A stretch of 64,000 nt of DNA, taken from contig CM030718.1 in assembly GCA_017979445.1 (NCBI GenBank), forward strand, positions 26,779,021 to 26,843,020, given 5' to 3'. This stretch comes from Akebia trifoliata. Its lineage: Eukaryota; Streptophyta; Magnoliopsida; Ranunculales; Lardizabalaceae. Below, one piece after another: positions 42,715 to 53,236 of the stretch. The first letter of the stretch is position 1; every line of letters begins with the position of its first letter. The notes under the pieces were generated by a model that did no database searches, was not told where the DNA came from, and saw only the letters and a program-made list of their open reading frames with translations. The position numbers were made by a program, and so were the translations under genes.

Positions 42715-42978
42715 ACACGTGGTGATGCAATGACGCACGTGGGACGTAACAAGGGAATATCGAGAACAACAACGATGCTTCTCGTGTCTCAGTTCACGAG
42801 TTTGATGTGACCTCCTCGTATCAAAAACTATACAAAAGTACCCATAGATTGACAAGTCGTCAGAATCTCAATTTATTGTCTTGGTCTTTATAAGCAGAAC
42901 TCTCTCTCTCTCTCTTTGTTATAAATTTCTCTCGAATTGCTTCTACATCTCATTGTTTCTGTTTTTGTGATCTCAAAT
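42715..42978 (+). promoter_or_regulatory. Aldolase promoter: two ABRE/G-boxes, TATA box, CT leader
   Basis: Two CACGTG cores lie 20 bp apart, as ACACGTGG (42,715-42,722) and GCACGTGGG (core 42,736-42,741), the ABRE form recognised by ABF/bZIP factors. A TATA box TTTATAAG is at 42,887-42,894, about 85 nt before the ATG. A (CT)n leader follows at about 42,900-42,916. Paired ABREs suggest ABA or osmotic response; inference only. Confidence 0.6.
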
Positions 42979-43663
42979 ATGTCTTGCTTCAGAGGAAAAT
43001 ATAGCGGTAAGGAGATCTTACCTTCTTTTTTTTTTCTTCTTTTCTTTTCTTTCGTGGGGTTCTGTTTCTATCTCTGATTTGTGTTTTTCGTTGTTAAAAT
43101 GTTTAAAATTTTTAAGGAACATTTAAAGAAGAATAAGAAACCATATATATATATATATATATGGGTCAGGTTCAAAGGACAACCATTTCTACACACATAT
43201 AGACAACGTGTTTTGTCTTATATGGGCAAAAATGTTTGGAATGGACTGATTTTTTGTGAGGATGATCTCTGTGATGAGGAGATCATCCTTGCCAAAAATC
43301 AGCTCATTAAGAAACTTCTAGACCGTCCAATTTTTGTTGAAAAATTATAGACCGTCCAATTTTTGTAAATCAATTTTGATGGGGTTACAAGTTTTGGAAT
43401 GGGATGATTTTTTGCCAGGATGATCCCCTCATCACAGAGATCATCCTCACAAAAAATCAGTCCATTCCAAACATTTTTGCCCATATAAGACAAAACACGT
43501 TGTCTATATGTGTGTAGAAATGGTTGTCCTTTGAACCTGACCCTATATATATATATATATAAAATTAATTTTCTAGAGCTTTAATTATAGTTACAAAGTT
43601 TAAATCCACAAAGAAAAACTTTGGAAAAAACGAGAAAATAAAGATGAAAACAAAATATAAAAC

Positions 43664-43701
<38 letters not shown>

Positions 43702-46700
43702 AATGAAAATTTATAAAATCAAGTTATTATCATCAAATCTTATATTTTTATATTTATGAATTATCAAATTCTATTATGTATCAAATCCCACATCTAAAAA
43801 GAGAGAAAATTTTCAAAATTTTATCCCAAAAAAAAAAAAAGACTTTTGTGACAAATGAAAAGGTTATGCTTTTTTACCATTTTAATTCTTAGAGATGCAA
43901 GTAGCGTTTTAAATGTATTTTTTAATTTTAAAATCGTTGATTTTTTTTTTTATACTATGACATGAATAGGTTTTATTCATTGATTAAGTGTTCAATCAAG
44001 GCTTTTTGAATGATCGAAAACCCACAATCAGCCTTAAAAAAATCATAATCAGACAAGAAAATTGCTAATTTGACTTCCTAAAACCCTGTCTTGAACACTG
44101 AGCTGACATGGTGGTGTGCAAAGAACCATAAATGCTTTTCCTCGAGATACATATGTTATCCACTCGAGAAAAATTGATGGTTAATCAGAAAATTTTCCAT
44201 AGCTCACATGTTTAAAAATTAAATGGTTGGTCCTTTAATTGCTAAACAAGGGTCTCTTCTTGAAAATATTAAAATTTCTTTTGCTAGAAACCAAGCAAGA
44301 TGAATGTTTGATATCTTGTGAGAATCAATTTGTTTTTAGTTTCTGCCATCTTTAAAAAAAATGATTTTTTTTTTAATATCCAACACTTCTATTTAAAGGG
44401 ATTCCATTTTATTTGTTCCCCAATTTAGTTGCGAATTTGGTCCATGCATGTGAGTTGTGACTGAAAAACAAATCCAAGTCTAAGACTTTCAAATCTTGTA
44501 ATATTTAGTTTCTTATGACATTGTAATTTGTAATCAAATCTTTATCATGGATTCTTCTCTTCATGTGAACCTATTTTTGGATAATAATAATAATAATAAA
44601 AGGAAAACCCAAAATCTAATATGCCTCCTAAGGGTGTCAATGGGTATCAAATTACCCGATGTATCTGAAACCGATTATTCGGTTTTGGGTTTATATCATC
44701 ATGGACATGATCATTTTAGGGTTAATTTCATTCTAGGTAGGCCATCATAAGGATCTGATAAGAATTGGGTATCCAATTGGTACCCGACTAATAAATCTAT
44801 TTCATTTGTAATAAAATTAGTAGTCTAATTAAATACTAATCAATATTTATCAGTTCTTTAATTTTTACCTCCTCGTCGTTCATATTTTCATATTCTTATT
44901 CAATTTCAACAATAAATAAAAGTTCCATACCATATTTTTCTAAAATTTCATTCACCATGTTTGATTTGCTTGAATAATTCATTGTTGATCTTAACTCTCA
45001 ATCGAGGAATTACAAATTAGATTGTTATATTTATAAATAATTGTAGGGTCGGGTGTGGATCCAATGATCTCTTACCCAGTGCCAAAATAGAAAAGAATTG
45101 GAACCGAGGTTTTATTTTGGTTCCGATTCTCGGTATACATGGAGCCGACCTAGAACCAATCCATTGACACCCATAATGCCTCCTATCCAACTTCAAAAAA
45201 TTTCTGATTTTGATTTAATATTTTTTTCTCTATTTCTATAAATTACGATTGTTCCAAAGCTTGAACAACACTACAAAATTATTAGTTTTTAGCGACACTA
45301 TCATTGTGGCGACCAAAAAATTCCTGTCGCTATAGAACTCGTCTTATACTTACCACCGCTGCTCCCCATCTACTAAATCACTTCTCCATACAACTATTCA
45401 CGAAATTCTTCGCGCGAATTTACCAAATCGAAACATCTCTCTCTCTATCTGCTCTCTGTATCTTCTCTTCTCCTTTGCTAATGGCGGAAATTTGATAGAA
45501 GAGGTATCATCTCTCTCTCTCTCTCTCTCTGTCTCTGTATCTTCTCATTCGACTTAATCAAATGGCCGAAATTATCTCACTCTCTTTGCTCTCTGTATCT
45601 TCTCCTCTCCTTTCCAGCTACGATTCTAGGGTTTTCGGAATTAATGGCTGAAATCTGCACTTTCTAACAGGTATCTTCTTCTTCGTCTCTTTCTTTATGC
45701 ATCTTCTCTTTCGATTTAATCAAATGGTTAAGACTTCAGATTGATTTGAGATCAAATGACGATTTCCACTTTGGTTTGATTGGAGATCAAATCGATCTCA
45801 ATTATTCCATTTTATAGATTGATTTAAAGATCAAAATGCTTAAATCAGTTTTAGATTTGAGATTAAGTTCAGAGTTGTTCACTTTCTTGTAGTTATTCCA
45901 CTTTGGTGAGTTTATGAAACATTTCTTTCACTGCTGAATCCTTTTAAGTTCAGTTTCACATTATTTATGAAACATTTCTTCATATAGAATGGTTGTTGGT
46001 TGCTGTAGTTTATCTTCGACCCCAAAAGCCAGATCATCGTGTCAAGGTCTAGACCATTGGTTCTCACGTGTCATGTGTTGTCTATCTCAAGAATCGTCTA
46101 ACATTCTAGATCTTGAGTGACATGGTCAGCCACAACAGCAACATATTTCTCCAACTATAGTTATATACTTAGTCAATCTTCATATCTTTTCTTATGATCT
46201 GTTCTATTATATGTTGATGGATGTATTTTCACACCATTCAACTACAACTTGGATCACTAACGTCTCAAGGACAGCCCAACAACGGAATAAATTAAATCCC
46301 CCATTGTAGTCATCCGAAAAAAGATTCTTTAACTACAGAAAAAAGAAACCGAAAAACTTTTCATATTGATCTAATTAACTTCTAGACCATAGGAATTATG
46401 TGGAGATACATTGACAAAGGTCATTTTTCAGTGTCTCTTCCTCTTTGTAGTATACTCTATATGAAATATTCTTGTATTATGTCCTACTTTAACACTCCAA
46501 CGTTAATCTCTAATCTAGATTGCCAATTTAAGATAGAACACTGCTATTGCATGCAAGTTCTGTTCTTAGCAAGTTTTGTGTCACTTGATTTGAATTGAAG
46601 ACTTGTTCTTTATGTGAGAATGCAAGAAAGAAATTTGATTTACAATTATATTATTGTTTTGGACATTATTATAAAAAATGGCCGACCCCAAATATTTGTG

Positions 46701-49700
46701 ATAACTCTTCGATGGTGATCATGACATCATTGACAAAATGCGCGTAGCTTTAGATATGAAACAACATACAACTTGGAAGCTGTGATGTTATTAAATAGCA
46801 AAAATAAGTACAATCTTTCCCTATAGTTCATGTAGAAATTAAACACAAGTTTTAAGTAGACAAGAGTGGTGCATCATTGGATGATAAGGGCTCAGCCCAT
46901 GGCATATTTCTGGGTCCATCTTATGTTCTCTCTCACAATACCGTACTTATGTTCTCTCTCACACACAATTACAATAGGAATCACACAACAATCAAATTAA
47001 AATGATGGAGGCCATTTTAAAATAAGCCTTCTCATGTTGACTCAACATGGACCCATCACCCAAATATATACTTATATACCATATAATACATTAATACTAC
47101 CACTACTTCTACTGCTAAATATAGAGGAGGTTCTGCTATTTTAGAGGTGGGGGAGGACTCTAATAGAACTGTCCTCGACTAAAAGTCTGCCCAAAGGACC
47201 AGCCAGCAGTACGCCCATCACTTGTGGTGACCTTGAAAGAGAGGCTTTGCCCATTCTAATCATATCACATACCCTGTTGTGGGTGACACTGGCAGGAACA
47301 TAAAGCAATACCCTGTTGTACATGGTTAGCATACTTGAAAATGGCAAGATACATTGGATGTATAGACTTGACAGACAAATTATCTTTAGATCGAGATGGA
47401 TGATGAGCAAATTATCTTAAGGTTGATTTTAGTTAGGTTACAAGCTATAAATTAAAATAACTTTATACAAAACGCAATTTGGGGAGGATTTGTTAAGGAC
47501 TCCAAACATCTAATAAGAAAACTAATTGAAAATACTCTCCTCCTGAATGATAAGTAGAAGCTTATCTATAACTGTTATTATAGGTACTTTGTTGCAATTA
47601 GAACCATTGTTTGTGTTATCAAGTGATTTGTAAAAGACTCAAACACCTAATTAATAAGCAAACTAATTCAAACTTGTACTCTCTCATCTTCTCTTGAATG
47701 ATAACTAGAAGTTAATGCTCTATTGCTGTTATTATAGGTACTTTTGTGTTATGGAAAGTTGAGAGCCTTTGTTGAATTCAGACTTAATAGGTGGTTTATG
47801 GATATTGGGTGGGAAATTAACTCACTGTGAAATCAGGGTTGCAATTAGAACCATTGTTTGTGTTATCAAGTGATTTGTAAAAGACTCAAACACCTATTCT
47901 AGATTTGATGCTGTATGCATGCATGTATCCAAACACAGTTGATTTTAAAGTTAAGGATATCCTATAGAAATGCCATAAGTTGGAAAATACTTTTTCACAA
48001 TCAGCAGGTAACCATGAAAGGGGCATTATAAGTGGCATTATTATTATACTCCCTTTTGAATATTCTGTTGCACTTTACATTTGCAGATGGAACCTGGACA
48101 AAGTTCATCTAGTGAGAGGACAAAGTCGAAGAGAAAAAGAGGCCGCACTCGATGCCTTTCATTACAGAATTTAAAGCCAGGAGAAAGGTTTGAAATAATG
48201 CGAGATAGCCATGGACAGCCTGTGGGGAAGCATGTGGCTAAGCTCCAAAGATACTTGGGTATATTGGCTCGAGATGGCCATATGTTTCCCCTTGACATCC
48301 TTGATTGGCATGCAATGCCAGAATCAATGAAGGAAAATGCATGGCAAACAACATTGGTATAAATTAATTATAATATAATATTAGATAATTTATGAGTTTA
48401 GCATTGAACAATTTTGACTCATAATTTTCAATTGATTTTTGATACAGGCCAAATTTGATATCCCGCCCACGCTTAAACAAGTTGTGTTACAATCTATTGG
48501 CAAGAAGTGGAGGGATCATAAATGTAAGTTGAAAATCAAATTTTATGATAAATACAAAGATGATGCAATTCGATGTGCCAATCGTCCATCCTATGTTTTG
48601 GAGGCTCAATGGTATTCTCTCGTAGCCTTTTGGAATTCGGAGGAGGGGCAGGTACATTTATATTTGAAATTTATACATATTGAATTATGAAAAGTTGCAA
48701 ACAAATTATAAGGTACTCTATATCTCATATATTTAACTTTGCACAAATTATTTAATGTACAGTCTCGAAGTCATAAAAATAAGGCAAATCGTGCTCAACA
48801 GACAATGACCCATACAATTGGGACGAAGAGTATAGCTTGTATTAGATATGATGAGGTATATATATATATTTTTATTATGTTGTCTATCAATTCCGTACCC
48901 AATTATTTATATTATAAACTAATCTTGTTGTCATTGTCTTAATGTGATGCACTTAGAAATTAAAGAATTCAACAAATACTGAGCCAAGTCGAGCAGTCTT
49001 ATTTCTCATGACACACAAGCCCAATGATTTGGCCACAGCAGAGAAGATTGTAAGTTTAATTTTAGATCATTTTCATCAAGCATTAATCAATTATGTTAAA
49101 ATCTGAATTTAAAGATACTAAGAATGTTTAAAATATTTTGCAGGACAAGATAAAAGAACTTTTGAGTTTATTACCAGTAGACACTCAAGATATTACAAGT
49201 CGAAATGATATATTATCTCAAGTCTTGGGTCCTGATAGACATGGTCGTATTCGTGGTGTTGGCCTGGGACCAACTCCTAGCAAATTATTTGCATCATATT
49301 CTGAAAATTCCTCTAGCGATTCTGTTGAGATACATAGGTTGAAGAAGAAATTAGAGTCTCTGGAGCAACAACAGATTGTGAGAGATGCTGAGGTGGAGAA
49401 ACTCAAGGAATTGATCATTACTCTAATGAGAAAGGTAAATTTTCACCAATAATAGAATATGTTGTGTTTTAAAATATTTTATTAATAAATAAATATTTAT
49501 TTATCTGACTAATTTGATTAATGTATATGAATTGTAGGTTGATGAGCAGCACAATCAACCCGACAATGATCAGTGTCCACAACAACAACCATGATAAATA
49601 GCTTTCGTTTTTTGAATGATAAACATGGATTTATAAGCATTGATTCTTAATTCAATCGACTCATTATTTTGTTGTACTTGTCTCTTAACTAATTTGATTT

Positions 49701-50312
49701 ACTAAGTAATTGTGTTTAATTGATAGGTTGTATAAAAATAGGTATTTAATTACAAATAATTTTAAAATAAAAGAAATTAAAAAATAAATAAATCTTATTA
49801 GCGGTGGCCATTACCGCCACTATAAGCATTCAAAATTGTATTTATAGCAATGGTAAAAAACTAATTAGCGGCAGTTTTTAACCATCACTATAGATCTCAC
49901 TTATATTTATAGCGACGGTAATACAATATATTAGCGGCGGTTTGTGACCGTCACTATAGATCTCACTCATATCTATGGCGACGGTAATATAATCAATTAG
50001 CGGCGGTGTTTGACCGTCACTATAGATTTCACTTATATCTATAGCGACGGTAATACAATCAATTAGCGGCGGTTTTCGACCGTCAGTAAAGATCTTACTC
50101 ATATCTATAGCGACGGTAATATAATCAATTAGCGGCGGTTTTTGACCGCCACTATAGAGCTTCATATGACCTTTAGCGACACCCCCTATAGTGGCGTTAC
50201 ACGTGGCCATCACTATTACTAATAGCGGCGGTTTTTTGGAATTTGCGACGGTTTTTGACCCCCGCTAAAAACCTACAATTTTGTAGTGAACCCCTCATTT
50301 TTTGCAGATGAA

Positions 50313-50359
<47 letters not shown>

Positions 50360-51356
50360 AGCAGCGGATGAGTCGACAGGCACAATTGGCAAACGTCTCG
50401 CTAGCATCAACGTTGAGAATACTGAATACAATAGGTGTGCCCTTCGCGAGCTTCTCTTTTGTACCCCAGGTGCACTTCAATACTTAAGTGGTGTGATCCT
50501 CTTTGAGGAGACTCTATACCAAAAGACATCTTCCGGTAAACCCTTTGTCGAAGTACTTAACGAAGGTGGTGTCCTCCCTGGCATCAAAGTTGACAAGGGT
50601 ACCGTTGAGCTTCCTTGTACCAATGGTGAGACCACCACCCAAGGTTTCGATGGCCTTGCCCAACGCTGCCAACAGTATTATGCAGCGGGGGCACGGTTTG
50701 CGAAGTGGCGTGCCGTGTTTAAAATTGGCCCCAATGAGCCATCTCAACTAGCGATCAATGAGAATGCTATTGGGCTGGCTAGGTATGCCATCCTCTGCCA
50801 AGAGAATGGTCTAGTCCCAATTGTCGAACCCGAGGTTCTCATTGATGGGTCTCACGACATTGATCGATGTGCTGATGTGACGGAGCGAGTGCTTGCTGCG
50901 TGTTACAAGGCATTGAATGACTACCGCGTTATGCTCGAGGGAACTCTTTTGAAGCCCAACATGGTGACACCCGGGTCCGATGCAAAAAAGGTCTCACCTG
51001 AGGTGGTTGCCGAATACACGGTGCGGACCCTGCAGCGGACGGTGCCACCCGCAGTTCCTGCTGTGATGTTCCTATCGGGTGGACAAAGTGAGGAGGAGGC
51101 AACGCTTAACCTTAACGCGATGAATAAGCTTAAGATGAAGAAGCCATGGAAGCTATCGTTCTCTTTTGGACGGGCTTTGCAGCAGAGCACTCTTAAGGCT
51201 TGGGCTGGGAAAGAGGAGAACGTGGAGAAGGCACAGGCGGCCTTCCTTGCAAGGTGTAAGGCAAATTCAGAGGCAACCCTTGGTGTCTACAAGGGTGATG
51301 CTGCCAATGTCGTAGGTGTCTTGGAAAGCCTCCATGTCAAGGACTACAAGTACTGA
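42979..51356 (+). CDS. FBA: Cytosolic fructose-bisphosphate aldolase, class I, with a 7.3-kb TE-filled first intron
   Basis: Two coding exons, 42,979-43,006 and 50,308-51,356, join across a GT-AG intron of 7,301 bp. Exon 1 (28 nt) encodes MSCFRGKYS plus the first base of Asp10; exon 2 the rest. The spliced product is 358 residues, exactly the plant cytosolic class I size with no transit peptide. It cleaves fructose-1,6-bisphosphate to DHAP and glyceraldehyde-3-phosphate in glycolysis and gluconeogenesis. Catalytic features are intact: [13 protein letters not shown] (Asp30), Lys103 in [17 protein letters not shown] (Lys142), VEPEV (Glu183/185), the Schiff-base Lys225 in [26 protein letters not shown], and C-terminal Tyr358. 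Unusual residues for this group are NDYRVMLEG where NDHHVLLEG is usual, and ELPCTNGET for ELAGTNGET. An apparent earlier start at 50,286 is only read-through of the intron end. Confidence 0.95.
43163..43543. mobile_element. TA-anchored foldback element in aldolase intron 1
   Basis: A 381-bp element from GGGTCAGGTTCAAAGGACAACC to an end inverting to GGGTCAGGTTCAAAGGACAACC. The outer arms (CATTTCTACACACATATAGA, then CAACGTGTTTTGTC, then ATATGGGCAAAAATGTTTGG) are almost identical over more than 90 bp. (TA)n lies at 43,145-43,162 and 43,544-43,560. Two GATGATCTC hairpin modules inside. It starts only 157 bp after the exon 1 donor. Confidence 0.85.
43561..44620 (+). other. Aldolase intron 1, first AT-rich part
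   Basis: Intronic; (TA)n at 43,664-43,702. A decayed MITE-like stretch with GAACCATAAATGCTTTTCCTCGAGATAC is at about 44,060-44,210. Confidence 0.5.
44629..45175. mobile_element. hAT-type non-autonomous element in aldolase intron 1, perfect 8-bp TSD
   Basis: A 547-bp element with ends TAAGGGTGTCAATGG and (inverted) TATGGGTGTCAATGG, flanked by identical ATGCCTCC (44,621-44,628 and 45,176-45,183). Sub-terminal sequence has GGGTATC, GGTACCCG and GGTTCCGATTCTCGG motifs. No transposase frame. It lies 86 bp upstream of the CACTA element. Confidence 0.9.
48087..49594 (+). CDS. CACTA-encoded plant transposase (Ptta/En/Spm, PF03004) protein, six exons
   Basis: Exons 48,087-48,356, 48,448-48,651, 48,763-48,855, 48,957-49,049, 49,144-49,434 and 49,538-49,594 all have GT-AG borders, lengths divisible by three and phase 0, giving 335 residues. 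The start follows a Lys/Arg-rich segment ([14 protein letters not shown], a likely nuclear signal). Then comes a region with [27 protein letters not shown] and MFPLDILDW, and the PF03004 core: [85 protein letters not shown] segment precedes a coiled coil ([14 protein letters not shown]...EVEKLKELI) and a Gln-rich tail. This is the accessory DNA-binding type of CACTA protein, not the DDE catalytic one. TTGCAG just before the ATG suggests an upstream non-coding exon. No stop or frameshift, so it is young or under selection. Confidence 0.85.
49847..50180. repeat. 66-bp sub-terminal tandem array of the CACTA element
   Basis: The core CGACGGTA recurs at 49,913, 49,979, 50,045 and 50,111, with a diverged unit at 50,177, an exact 66-bp period. 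Each unit has AGCGACGGTAATA, ATTAGCGGCGGTTT and GACCGTCACTATAGATCT, so it contains its own inverted motif pair. Because 66 is divisible by three, the minus strand shows a 111-residue open frame of 22-residue repeats (49,878-50,213). That frame is a by-product of the DNA repeat. Confidence 0.88.
50289..50307 (+). promoter_or_regulatory. Residual host splice acceptor of aldolase exon 2
   Basis: Only AACCCCTCATTTTTTGCAG (19 nt) separates the CACTA end from exon 2. It keeps the pyrimidine tract and AG. The only branch-site-like motif inside is CTCAT, with its A 10 nt before the junction, which is very close. TTGAC inside the transposon (50,255-50,259) is about 49 nt away, a normal distance. Confidence 0.7.
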
Positions 51357-51822
51357 TGAAGTTTTGTTTCTTTGATGAGTATATAGGTGAGGAATGAAGA
51401 TGGAGAGTGTTTAAGGCTTAGGGGTTTAGTAGGAAAAATTATGATACAATAATATTGGAAGCATCTCTTGTTATGTTTTTCCTTGTTTTTCTCTTAAGGG
51501 TATAAATATGTTGAACTTAGTAAATGTGGACTCAAGGTTGTCTATTTGTTTGTGGTGGTTTCGTCTTTAATGTTACAATTTTATATATATTTTTAGTCTA
51601 GATTGGATTTTCATCCTGTCAAGGTTTGAAGGGATTGTGAGTGTGGGTCATACTGAAAGCTTTTCTTTTTCATGTCTATTTGATGTGGAAGAAGAGAAAT
51701 AAAATTAAACCATCAACCTAACAAAAAAAAAAGCACAAAATGAGAACAAGAAAACAATTACAACAGTGCTCTAAGAATATTTGAATAATCTGTGGGATTT
51801 ACATGTCTTTAAATCTTTTAAA

Positions 51823-51877
<55 letters not shown>

Positions 51878-51954
51878 CAGGTTAATTGGTTTTGGTTACT
51901 CTGATTCAATTGCAGTAAGTAGAATAGTAGAAATATTTGGCAAATAAAAAAACA
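51357..51954 (+). other. Aldolase 3' flank with compound microsatellite
   Basis: Holds the presumed 3' UTR. A (TG)n(AG)n compound microsatellite lies at 51,823-51,873. No other gene. Confidence 0.55.
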
Positions 51955-52116
51955 CTAATGCTGGAATGACACAAAGGTTGACACAATGACGTGGTGGTGC
52001 ACACATAACCATTAGATGCTTTTTACTTGTATCTCGCAGAAAAGCATCTATGTTTATGTGTGCACCACCACATCATTTTGTCAACCGTGTCCCCCTTTGT
52101 GTCATCCCGGCACGAC
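51955..52116. mobile_element. Mutator-like MITE, GTCGTGCT-end group
   Basis: A 162-bp foldback, near-perfect: arms CTAATGCTGGAATGACACAAAG and (inverted) GTCGTGCCGGGATGACACAAAG, then GTTGACA and GTGGTGCACACATAA on both arms. Loop TTGTATCTCGCAGAAAAGC. Flanks AAAAAAACA and AAAAAAATA match at 8 of 9. Confidence 0.78.
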
Positions 52117-52199
52117 AAAAAAATAGAACGCAATATTTACTTGGTAAAACCCAAATCGGGGAAAGGGGGTGGGGGTAGCAACTCTTTGTGAGTTTTGAG

Positions 52200-52590
52200 T
52201 TATTCTCCTAATAAATGTAGAAGCCCATGGGCCTAACTCATCCTCATAAAACCGGTTTGTAAGGTTAGGATTGCCCTAAGTTTGTATATAGGGCAAGGTG
52301 ATGATACCTAGGTTAGGTTTACATATAGGGCAAGGTCATGATAGCCCTAGGTTTATATATAGGGCAAGGTCATGATACCTAGGTTATGTGGGACTATCGC
52401 TCACACTCCCCCTCGTGTGGAAAGTTTCTCCTACATCCTTACTGTTACCCATTCTTATACCATGTAAAGGCCCATGGGCCTAACTCTTCCTCCTAAAACT
52501 TGCTTGCAAGGTTAGGATTAACCCAGATTTATATATAGCCCTAGATCATGATACCCATGCAATGTGGGACTATTGCTCACAACATAAGAA
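52200..52590. repeat. Direct repeats with CCCATGGGCCTAACTC and GTGGGACTATTGCTCACA
   Basis: Two copies of the order AAGCCCATGGGCCTAACTC, TTGnAAGGTTAGGATT, TATATAG, TGTGGGACTATnGCTCACA run from about 52,212 to 52,415 and 52,468 to 52,580. Inside the first, TATATAGGGCAAGGTCATGATA is repeated three times. The arrangement is common in plant LTR-type short repeats, but the exact class is not clear to me. Confidence 0.5.
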
Positions 52591-52862
52591 TTTTAAGGCC
52601 CATGATCAGGCCCAAAATTTGGTATGGAGCTATGTTACCTGATTTGTGGGTTCGCTTAGTTTGAATTTGAGTTCACAATTTGTCACATGAGAATGAACCT
52701 GGTTTGTAGGGGTAGACAAAGATGAGGACAGCTGATGGTTGAAGTGATGAGTACGGTAGAAAAGAGATTGAAGATGGAAGATTTTGAGAAGAAAAAATTA
52801 AGTTTTTTTTTTTAATATATAGGTTGAAGATGAGGTTATTTGGTCTTTTTTTTTTTGGGGGG
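52591..52862. other. Spacer
   Basis: Nothing recognisable. Confidence 0.35.
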
Positions 52863-52863
52863 G

Positions 52864-53236
52864 AAATTACCAAAAGGGAGCACGAAAATTGATTAATTCT
52901 TAAAATGGTGCACTACTCAAATTAATTCCGAAAAAGTTAATTTACCATTTTCGGAAATATGGTTTTTTTTTTTTTTAATATCAAAACCGCAAAACTAAAA
53001 TGATCAGTGTTTTTTAAAATTTTCATACGCAAAACACCCTTTTTCATACAAAAAAAATACAAGTATTTTCAGTATGAAAATTGTAATTTTAAAAAACACT
53101 GTTCATTTTATTTTTTACCATTTTGATAAAAAAAAACCCTTATTTTTGAAAACAAAATTATATCCTTTTTGGAATTAATTTGAATAGTGAACCATTTTGG
53201 GAATTAATCGATTTTCTGTCAATGTTTTGGTAAATT
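52864..53236. mobile_element. Long foldback element
   Basis: About 370 bp. AAATTACCAAAAGGGAGC and AAATTGATTAATTC face the inverse GAATTAATCGATTTTCTG and CATTTTGGTAAATT. Inner arms ACTATTCAAATTAATTCC-type and AGTGTTTTTTAAAATTTTCATA are also paired. No target duplication identified. Confidence 0.6.

Larger units (their letters stand above)
45269..50288 (+). mobile_element. CACTA (En/Spm) transposon in aldolase intron 1
   Basis: A 5,020-bp element with perfect terminal inverted repeats CACTACAAAATT (45,269-45,280) and AATTTTGTAGTG (50,277-50,288). Both sub-terminal regions carry GCGACnnT / AGCGGCGG motifs; the right one forms a 66-bp tandem array. The immediate flanks are CAA on the left and AAC on the right, so the duplication is at most AA. 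It carries one gene (48,087-49,594, PF03004 type) and no recognisable TNP2-type (PF02992) transposase, so it is probably non-autonomous. A partial direct repeat lies inside at about 47,590-47,650 and 47,840-47,900. It is in the same orientation as the host gene and ends 19 nt before the exon 2 junction. Confidence 0.9.

Noticed and set aside
49878..50213. A 111-residue minus-strand repeat protein
   Set aside because: It is the translation of the 66-bp CACTA sub-terminal array.
50286..50307. Aldolase start at 50,286 with an N-terminus MNPSFFA
   Set aside because: The codon is GTG inside the CACTA terminus and the stretch reads through the intron end. The true exon 1 with MSCFRGKYS is at 42,979 and restores the 358-residue family length.
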